Shown: positions 59,098-64,000 of the stretch, piece after piece
Layout: the number at the start of each line of letters is the position of its first letter
Position numbering within the stretch: the first letter of the stretch is position 1
NCBI RefSeq assembly: GCF_003943415.1
Contig: NZ_RJPK01000002.1
Span: 124,001 to 188,000 of the forward strand
Source of the DNA: Streptococcus oralis
GTDB lineage: Bacteria > Bacillota > Bacilli > Lactobacillales > Streptococcaceae
DNA: 64,000 nucleotides
Direction: 5' to 3'
Position numbers and translations under genes: made by a program
The notes under the pieces: generated by a model
What the model was told of the DNA's origin: nothing
What the model saw: only the letters and a program-made list of their open reading frames with translations
Databases searched by the model: none

Positions 59098-59108
59098 CAT
59101 ATATTCAA

Positions 59109-59246
59109 TTATCGTTCACTAAAGGAGACTTTAAAATTATACATCGTGCATTTAGGATTTTTACAAACTTTTATTACTTTACCACGCGCGGCATCTTCCG
59201 CATAAAACCATAAAACTTCATTACATTTTGTACATTTTTCAGTCAT
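59109..59246 (-). CDS. 45-residue zinc-ribbon-like protein
   Basis: MTEKCTKCNEVLWFYAEDAA, then VIKVCKNPKCTMYNFKVSF. The two pairs CTKC and CKNPKC, 24 residues apart, form a likely zinc-binding treble-clef or ribbon. The ATG at 59244-59246 has AGGAG seven bases upstream. It is the last of three consecutive tiny Cys-rich genes on the minus strand. Function unknown; such proteins occur on phage and integrative elements. Confidence 0.75.
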   Translation of the reverse strand: MTEKCTKCNEVLWFYAEDAARGKVIKVCKNPKCTMYNFKVSFSER

Positions 59247-59256
59247 ATTTATGCTC

Positions 59257-59367
59257 CTATAGTTTATTACCGCAATGACTACACCGTTCTGGTCGGTCGC
59301 TTGTTTTTCGTCCACAAATAGGACATTCAATAGTTGCTGAAATGAGTTTTCGGATTAGTTTAACCAT
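59257..59367 (-). CDS. 36-residue zinc-ribbon protein
   Basis: MVKLIRKLISATIECPICGR, then KTSDRPERCSHCGNKL. CPIC and CSHC are 13 residues apart, a classic zinc ribbon knuckle pair. The upstream GGTGAT is a weak ribosome binding site, but the gene begins six bases after the stop of the upstream Cys-rich gene, so coupling is likely. Function unknown. Confidence 0.65.
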   Translation of the reverse strand: MVKLIRKLISATIECPICGRKTSDRPERCSHCGNKL

Positions 59368-59372
59368 ATTTA

Positions 59373-59522
59373 TCACCAACCAAATTTCTTTTGACATTGG
59401 CCGTAGTATTGACACATATGATTGCTGAAATCATTCACAATAGCATGCTTGCAATGTTCACATTTATTTCCAGCTCCACGCTCTCTTTCGCAAGCACAAA
59501 CCCAAGCATTAACATTTCCCAT
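59373..59522 (-). CDS. 49-residue Cys-rich protein
   Basis: MGNVNAWVCACERERGAGNK, then CEHCKHAIVNDFSNHMCQYY and GQCQKKFGW. It has six cysteines, including CAC, CEHC and CQYYGQC, which suggests metal binding. The start ATG (59520-59522) has AGAGG seven bases upstream. It begins the run of three tiny Cys-rich genes and follows the coiled-coil membrane protein by 19 bases. Function unknown. Confidence 0.7.
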   Translation of the reverse strand: MGNVNAWVCACERERGAGNKCEHCKHAIVNDFSNHMCQYYGQCQKKFGW

Positions 59523-59541
59523 AATAAAACCTCTTTCTACA

Positions 59542-59937
59542 CTATTTGACCCCTAACTCTTGCGCCAATTCTTCCAAAGTATAGCCAGTTTGTCGTTGTA
59601 AGGCAAAAATAGCATTTTGGATTTCGAGACGCCCACCTGATGGTTCTGGTCGCCATTTTAATATATCCTGCAAACAACCGATACAGTTTTCAAGCTCTCT
59701 TATAAATGCTTCAGTTGACTCTCTTGCTTGAGTTAAGCTGATATATTGCTCACGGTCTGCCGAAGCCATTTGTCCGCTGAGTTCGTTAATATCCGCAAGA
59801 TTCTCTAAACGCAATCTATTAGCTTTTTCGAGAATTTTTGTAGCTAATTCTTGCTTCTGAGTATATTTATCAATAGATGATTTTCTGATGAACCATAAAA
59901 TCCCACCAATAATTGCAATTATAAAAATTAAACCCAT
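59542..59937 (-). CDS. Membrane-anchored coiled-coil protein
   Basis: The protein has 131 residues: one N-terminal helix (GLIFIIAIIGGILWFI), then a heptad-rich coiled coil (TQKQELATKILEKANRLRLE and following to ~110), ending in GYTLEELAQELGVK, which looks like part of a small helix-turn-helix. The ribosome binding site AAGGAGAAAG is good. No family is recognised. It appears to head the operon running into the three Cys-rich genes. Confidence 0.72.
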   Translation of the reverse strand: MGLIFIIAIIGGILWFIRKSSIDKYTQKQELATKILEKANRLRLENLADINELSGQMASADREQYISLTQARESTEAFIRELENCIGCLQDILKWRPEPSGGRLEIQNAIFALQRQTGYTLEELAQELGVK

Positions 59938-60059
59938 ACTTTCTCCTTAATAAAATCCATAAGTATTTGTAGCATCTTTAAAAATCGTATCTTTCAATAC
60001 GAAATACCCCCTTTCTCATTTTTACTCAAAAAATCCCTGCTACAATAGGGTTTGAGCGT

Positions 60060-60203
60060 GTTTTAGTTAACGGTCGTCAACTAAAACAATGAAAAAATAA
60101 AAAATGCCAATTCAACAAGGCAACTAAAACCTTATTAAATCAGCATTTTAAACATTTTTATTGATAACTTTGATTGTTTTAACAAACGACCGTTTGCTAA
60201 AAC
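60060..60203. repeat. Two inverted 28-bp palindromes, candidate recombinase crossover sites
   Basis: Site 1 (60060-60087) and site 2 (60176-60203) both run from GTTTTA to TAAAAC and share the core AACGGTCGT. Site 1 has it on the plus strand and site 2 on the minus strand, so the sites face each other and their central dinucleotides are GT and AC. A half site CAACTAAAAC lies between them at 60121-60130. Confidence 0.75.
60097..60154 (-). terminator. Long hairpin between the palindromes, likely recombinase terminator
   Basis: AAAATGC...GCATTTTTT with paired inner segments (AGG/CCT, GATT/AATT) forms a long interrupted stem that ends in a T-rich run on the minus strand. It lies about 95 bases after the recombinase stop. 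Confidence 0.6.
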
Positions 60204-60249
60204 TGTTGATAGGTTTAATGTACTATTTTTCTAAGGATTTGTCAATCAA

Positions 60250-60894
60250 TTATAGGTGATTTTTTCTATTTATTTGAATACTATTGCGCCTTAGCACATT
60301 ATATATGGTTGCGGTGGAAATATTCAACTGATTTGCAATATTTCGAACGGACATTTCTTTTTGTTGGTATTGCGCAATAATTTGCTTTTCTTTATCTTTC
60401 GCTATTCCTTTATTGCCAAGTTTCACACCTTTTTCTTTCGCTTTACGGAGACCATCTTTAGTGCGTTCAGAAATAGCTTGAAGCTCCCATTCTGCCACAT
60501 AACCCAACATCAAACAAAAGAACTTTCCAGTTAAAGAATCTGTTTCAATATTTTCATGAATAGATTGAAGATGAATACCATGTTTGGTTAAATCTTCAAT
60601 AATGGCAGAGAGGTGAAACATCTTTCTGGTAAGTCTATCCAATTTATATACGACAAAATTTGTTTTAATCCCTTGTTTAGCATAATTTTTGGCTAATTCT
60701 AATGCCTTATCAAGCTTCGGTCGCTCTTGATTTCCGCCTGAATCTTTTTCGATATAGAGTTTATCGCAGAAGTCGAGTGCTTCTTTTTGAACAGATAACC
60801 CCAATTCTTGCCGATTATCTGTTGAGCTAACGCGAGCATAGCCGATAGTTATGGTTTTGTTGTTTTCTAATTTGTTCTTGCGATGATTTGCCAA
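60250..60894 (-). CDS. Serine recombinase (resolvase/invertase family)
   Basis: The protein has 214 residues from a TTG at 60892-60894, which has AAAGGAG six bases upstream; the frame is open for 44 more codons, but those are not resolvase-like. The catalytic Ser lies in ITIGYARVSSTDNRQELG, with the conserved Arg region VVYKLDRLTRKMFHL. Near residue 125 is the E-helix AEWELQAISERTKDGL, and a C-terminal helix-turn-helix (SVRNIANQLNISTATIYNVL) binds DNA. Size and layout fit Tn3-type resolvases and DNA invertases. Two palindromes with resolvase-site character lie downstream. Confidence 0.92.
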   Translation of the reverse strand: MANHRKNKLENNKTITIGYARVSSTDNRQELGLSVQKEALDFCDKLYIEKDSGGNQERPKLDKALELAKNYAKQGIKTNFVVYKLDRLTRKMFHLSAIIEDLTKHGIHLQSIHENIETDSLTGKFFCLMLGYVAEWELQAISERTKDGLRKAKEKGVKLGNKGIAKDKEKQIIAQYQQKEMSVRNIANQLNISTATIYNVLRRNSIQINRKNHL

Positions 60895-60952
60895 AATTTC
60901 TCCTTTCCTTACTATTGTAGCAGGGTGACTATATTGTAGAAGAAATTTTAGA

Positions 60953-60980
60953 CAAAATAAAAGACCCAATTTTTGGGTCG
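60953..60980 (-). terminator. Terminator of the two-transmembrane protein operon
   Basis: GACCCAAAAATTGGGTC followed by TTTTATTTT on the minus strand lies 10 bases after the stop at 60990. It isolates the recombinase gene from the genes upstream. Confidence 0.85.
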
Positions 60981-60989
60981 CAAATACTA

Positions 60990-61232
60990 TTAATAGCTTT
61001 TCATGGTTGTATATTCTTTTTCCCATTCTATTGCCTTTTCTTGAACTTTAAAGGCAAAAGACTCTTGGTTTTCTGTGCTCATATTTTTTATTTCATTTCT
61101 TGCTTCTCGTAAAAAATCTCTCTGTATATGGGCTGGATAAAGAGCGCTCGCTATTATTCGCAATAATTCCTTATTATCTTCCATCATTCTTTTATTAACT
61201 TCAGCAATAGTTAAAGTATTTCCTTCTGACAT
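60990..61232 (-). CDS. Hypothetical small helical protein
   Basis: The protein has 80 residues, mostly helical and charged: MSEGNTLTIAEVNKRMMEDN, then KELLRIIASALYPAHIQRDF and a tail EKAIEWEKEYTTMKSY. The start follows AGGAGG nine bases upstream. It lies 22 bases after the two-transmembrane gene and is part of its operon. No family is recognised. Confidence 0.7.
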   Translation of the reverse strand: MSEGNTLTIAEVNKRMMEDNKELLRIIASALYPAHIQRDFLREARNEIKNMSTENQESFAFKVQEKAIEWEKEYTTMKSY

Positions 61233-61254
61233 TTAAAAGTTCCTCCTGTGTATG

Positions 61255-62391
61255 CTAAAAATTGTAAAAAATAGTTTTTAGGAAATCAAATTTTTCGGAA
61301 TGTTGACTGTCTTCCATAGGTGCCTGTTCACGAACACGATTCATATTGTCACGAACAACTCTCATATTATAACTCAGTTGTTCAATAATTACAATACCCA
61401 ATGATTTTATTGTTTTTTGCATAAATTCATTATTTAAAAATTCTTCCTCACTTATTGAAATGTTTCCAAAATCATATTCCATAAATCCATAAAATTCAGT
61501 TTTTGAATTAGTTATATTATCACTACCAATTGGGAATATTATTTTTTTGTGCTTATCAATATTCAACTTTTTATTTGTTTTAGGACTTTGAGTTTCCTGA
61601 AATCTCTCATCATCTTTTGAATAGCAAATTTTATGATTTAGACTACTGTCAGAAAAGAACAATTCGTCATCTACAAATGATGAGTATAAAAATTCTCCGT
61701 CATCTGAAGAATAGAAATATAAGCGTATATGAACTTCGCCACCTAACAATTTTTTCATTGCAAACTTATTATCTTTTAAGATATTTTTTAAAAAATTTTT
61801 CAAGCCCTTACAATAAATTTTATCAAAAATACGAACCATTTTTGTAGATAAAAGCCCTGATAAAAATTTTATATCTGATATATATAATGAATTTTCTGAA
61901 ATATTACTGTTTTCTAAATCCTTCATTATATTAAGTATATCGCAGATGATGTAATTAGAAAATTCATATTGAGTAAAAGACTTATCTGTATGTGTTAAAT
62001 GAATTGTGTTGTTTTGAGTTAATCTTGAGCTATATTGCAACAATTCCTCCAGCAGCTTATTCTTTTCTTTTACTTCGTTCCATTTTTTTATAAAAGAAAA
62101 GAATTGAACAATAACTATAACAGTCAGAAAAATGATAAGCCATAGTCCAACAAATTCAGATACAGTTGTAGGTTGTTTGTTTGATATTTTTTCAATTTTA
62201 AATTCACTTAAATATCTAAAAAGATTCGATATCCAGTTTAGAAAATTAGTATTATCGATGATTAAAGTAAATAATCCAGAGATAAAACCTAATAATGTTA
62301 TTGCTTTGAACGATAAAAAGTAATCTACAAAACTAAACCACTGATTTTTATCAGGAAAAAAATCAATAATAGAACGAACCATTTTTTTCAT
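61255..62391 (-). CDS. Two-transmembrane protein with a large cytosolic, possibly GAF-like domain
   Basis: The protein has 378 residues from the ATG at 62389-62391 (GGAGATACAAA upstream). Two membrane helices lie near residues 25-45 (FKAITLLGFISGLFTLIID) and 85-105 (LWLIIFLTVIVIVQFFSF). A coiled linker and a domain of ~250 residues follow, with alternating strands (VHIRLYFYSSDDGEFLYSSF, KIIFPIGSDNITNSKTEFYG) that remind me of a GAF/PAS-like sensor. This fold assignment is tentative. It has no kinase, GGDEF or nuclease signature. Low GC and position in the island point to horizontal origin. A defence or element-maintenance role is possible but unproven. Confidence 0.7.
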   Translation of the reverse strand: MKKMVRSIIDFFPDKNQWFSFVDYFLSFKAITLLGFISGLFTLIIDNTNFLNWISNLFRYLSEFKIEKISNKQPTTVSEFVGLWLIIFLTVIVIVQFFSFIKKWNEVKEKNKLLEELLQYSSRLTQNNTIHLTHTDKSFTQYEFSNYIICDILNIMKDLENSNISENSLYISDIKFLSGLLSTKMVRIFDKIYCKGLKNFLKNILKDNKFAMKKLLGGEVHIRLYFYSSDDGEFLYSSFVDDELFFSDSSLNHKICYSKDDERFQETQSPKTNKKLNIDKHKKIIFPIGSDNITNSKTEFYGFMEYDFGNISISEEEFLNNEFMQKTIKSLGIVIIEQLSYNMRVVRDNMNRVREQAPMEDSQHSEKFDFLKTIFYNF

Positions 62392-62522
62392 TTTGTATCT
62401 CCATTTCAAATATAAATCTAATTTCTTATCAGCTTATTCTATCATAAAAACGCTACGATTTCATTTGAGAACACTTACATTCAATATCTTTATTAGAATT
62501 ATATCTGATTTCCGAATATTTT

Positions 62523-63620
62523 TTACATAAAATACTTTTGTTCCATCAAACAAAAGAATACCAGCTCATTTTTCTCTAAATTTTCGCCTATTCCAATAGT
62601 AAACTCCGTTTTGTCTTGTGCTGTGAAAGCTCTTTTTTCTAAATAATTTACAACATTTTCTGTTAAGGTTATCATATTTTTCATTTTCGAAGCGGTATAG
62701 TCATAACTGGCTTTTATAGATAAGGCAAAACTTTTAACAATAAAAATTTTATTGATAATTTCTTTTGGTAAAAATCTATCCAAAGCTTTATAAAAATCTG
62801 CTTCAGATTGACAAAATCCAGTAATTAAAGTTAATTTTGGGCTGTTTTCAAAATTTTCTTCAATAAACTGTCTAATTCGTTCGTTGATAGTTTCGTTTTG
62901 AATTATTAAACCATTCTGGATAATTGGCATTTTAGAAATAGAATCTTTAATTAAAACTTTTAAAGTAGGTGAAACGAGATTTTTATTATCGTTTAACGCT
63001 TCAGGCTTATATAAATCAAAATAAAAAATCTGCTGTTTGCTTTTTAAAGATTCCTCAATAACTTTTCTATGTGAATATGGCATTAATAAAACCTCATTTT
63101 CAAGATACTTAAAAATGTGCTGGTTAATGATTTGTGCTTGCCTTAATTCTTCAGAGTTTTTGGAAGGAATATTCGAAAGATTCACCAAGAAAATCAAAAG
63201 AGTTGCTAAGTAAAGTTCATCTTCTTGGCAATGATTAAGTAATTCTATTTTTTTGCTACCAAAGACAACGGTAGCTTTTTGGGCTTGGTTTAAAAGAGTT
63301 GATTTGATTTTAAGAACAGCTTGCTTATAATCGAAAGTTTCATCACGGTTTAAATCTTTCAAAATATCAACTATCCTTTGAGATTGAAAGCCTAAATCAC
63401 TAATCGGCAAAGCTTCGCGGTAAAATTCTGGAATTTCTTCGTCTCCCGTAAAAAGGCGGTTACTAGAAACACGGTTAATTTCTGGAATAAACGAAATTTT
63501 GGGGTTATTTTTACCTACTAATCTATTTAAAACACTATTGACGAAATCTTCTTGGTTTCGTTTTTTCTTTTCAGATTTTTGCAAAATATAGCAAAACCAT
63601 CCTAATCTAATTTCGGTCAC
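62523..63620 (-). CDS. Hypothetical protein of the accessory island, 365 residues
   Basis: The protein begins MTEIRLGWFCYILQKSEKKK from a GTG at 63618-63620, seven bases after AAGGAG. It is predicted soluble and mixed alpha/beta, with a hydrophobic helix-like segment ELYLATLLIFLVNLSNIPS in the middle and a C-terminal half containing LTLITGFCQSEADFYKALDR and FTIGIGENLEKNELVFF. I recognise no motif or family. It is divergent from the gene at 63752 across a palindromic operator and lies 131 bases upstream of the two-transmembrane gene, so the two may form one functional unit. Confidence 0.7.
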   Translation of the reverse strand: MTEIRLGWFCYILQKSEKKKRNQEDFVNSVLNRLVGKNNPKISFIPEINRVSSNRLFTGDEEIPEFYREALPISDLGFQSQRIVDILKDLNRDETFDYKQAVLKIKSTLLNQAQKATVVFGSKKIELLNHCQEDELYLATLLIFLVNLSNIPSKNSEELRQAQIINQHIFKYLENEVLLMPYSHRKVIEESLKSKQQIFYFDLYKPEALNDNKNLVSPTLKVLIKDSISKMPIIQNGLIIQNETINERIRQFIEENFENSPKLTLITGFCQSEADFYKALDRFLPKEIINKIFIVKSFALSIKASYDYTASKMKNMITLTENVVNYLEKRAFTAQDKTEFTIGIGENLEKNELVFFCLMEQKYFM

Positions 63621-63692
63621 ACGATTTCTCCTTGAGATTTCTGAGATTTTTTACCTGATGAATGAGATAAAAATATTCGTTACACTATAATC

Positions 63693-63716
63693 ATAAACAA
63701 AGTCGACAATGTTTAT
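63693..63716. promoter_or_regulatory. 24-bp palindromic operator between divergent island genes
   Basis: ATAAACA-AAGTCGACAA-TGTTTAT has perfect 7-bp arms around a GTCGAC centre. A TATAAT (63686-63691) on the plus strand partly abuts it. Its position between the two start codons suggests one repressor controlling both directions. Confidence 0.7.
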
Positions 63717-63751
63717 AACATAAATTATACCAAAATCAAAGGAGAAATCTC

Positions 63752-64000
63752 ATGAATCATATTCAAAAATCTACCCCAAAAGTAGAACTTTCTCAACTTG
63801 TTAGCCCCTATCAGTTAGAAGTCGCCAAAACACTAAGTGAAGTGATGGCAGATAATCAAGTATTGGAGCTTCTCGCTAGCGATATTTTATATAAAGTGGG
63901 TAATCTGGCGCTTACTCAGTCTGAAATACTCAAAAATACGCCAGAAGCTAAAGAATATACAGATTATATTTTAAAAGCGTTCACTTATTACGCTACTGAA
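63752..64000 (+). CDS. Hypothetical protein, 5' part, cut by window edge
   Basis: The first 83 codons are visible: MNHIQKSTPKVELSQLVSPY, then QLEVAKTLSEVMADNQVLEL and a mixed helical stretch (SDILYKVGNLALTQSEILKN). The ATG is eight bases after AAAGGAG. It is mainly helical and soluble so far, with no recognised domain. Its promoter region contains the palindrome at 63693. It continues beyond the window. Confidence 0.75.
   Translation, partial: MNHIQKSTPKVELSQLVSPYQLEVAKTLSEVMADNQVLELLASDILYKVGNLALTQSEILKNTPEAKEYTDYILKAFTYYATE

Larger units (their letters stand above)
60035..60925. repeat. 14-bp inverted repeat flanking the recombinase gene
   Basis: CCCTGCTACAATAG at 60035-60048 on the plus strand recurs perfectly in reverse at 60912-60925. 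Each copy contains TACAAT, a plausible -10. The right copy faces into the recombinase gene; the left copy faces back toward its 3' end. Confidence 0.7.

Noticed and set aside
58867..59100. T-box leader upstream of leuS
   Set aside because: I found no T-box consensus (GGTGG-type element) or antiterminator. The -10 lies only 29 bases from the start codon, too close for a T-box.

Overview
The window is a chromosomal stretch of a low-GC Firmicute, most likely a Streptococcus of the mitis group (S. mitis, S. oralis or S. pneumoniae relatives). The signs are a sulA-D type folate operon with a fused folB-folK, manLMN, a 336-residue CcpA, PolC, an Eep/RseP protease, cia-dependent small RNA genes and a RUP-like repeat. 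Protein sequences look close to, but not identical with, the pneumococcal ones I remember. I see no rRNA, tRNA or CRISPR array.

Layout. Positions 1-6.7 kb: a truncated gene, an SDR oxidoreductase beside a duplicated rnmV tail, rnmV-tatD, a KimA-type potassium importer and an Ali/Ami-type oligopeptide-binding lipoprotein. 6.7-12.9 kb: rpmH, alaA, a universal stress protein, a HAD/NTP-pyrophosphatase fusion, asparaginase and ccpA. 13-20.4 kb: a DUF960 gene, the folate operon folP-folC-folE-folBK, a CPBP protease and an NCS2 purine permease. 20.6-23.5 kb: manLMN with its control region. 23.5-40.6 kb: a P-type ATPase, pepC, rsuA, pepS, polC, a GH1 glycosidase, then uppS-cdsA-eep-proS. From memory of pneumococcal locus order, the left block runs like SP_1986 to SP_1999 and the right block like SP_0292 down to SP_0254. 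This would place a junction near 12.9-13.0 kb, consistent with an inversion symmetric about the origin.

41.0-46.8 kb is an accessory operon. It encodes an amino-acid-type ABC importer (binding protein, two permeases, ATPase), two paralogous UROD-superfamily proteins carrying a His-x-Cys...Cys zinc motif of methyltransferase type, and a small membrane peptide. Upstream lie a decayed LLM flavin monooxygenase and a TGATA-N9-TATCA dyad resembling a CmbR site. I read it as uptake and demethylation of a small methylated, possibly sulfur-containing, compound. It is the best candidate here for an undescribed metabolic system.

47-59 kb: a frameshifted membrane protein, an XRE regulator, glmS with two NagR-like operators, a Gtf3-like glycosyltransferase, ruvB, two acetyltransferases and leuS. 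Three small RNA genes of the csRNA (ccn) family, each with a CiaR box, lie in the window: one beside uppS and two between ruvB and an acetyltransferase. One of the latter carries a RUP-like insertion exactly in the loop of its 5' hairpin.

59.1-64.0 kb is an AT-rich accessory island abutting leuS. It holds three tiny Cys-rich proteins, a membrane-anchored coiled-coil protein, a serine recombinase flanked by two inverted 28-bp palindromes, a two-transmembrane protein with a possible GAF-like domain, an unrecognised 365-residue protein, and a divergent gene behind a strong palindromic operator. The island runs off the right edge.
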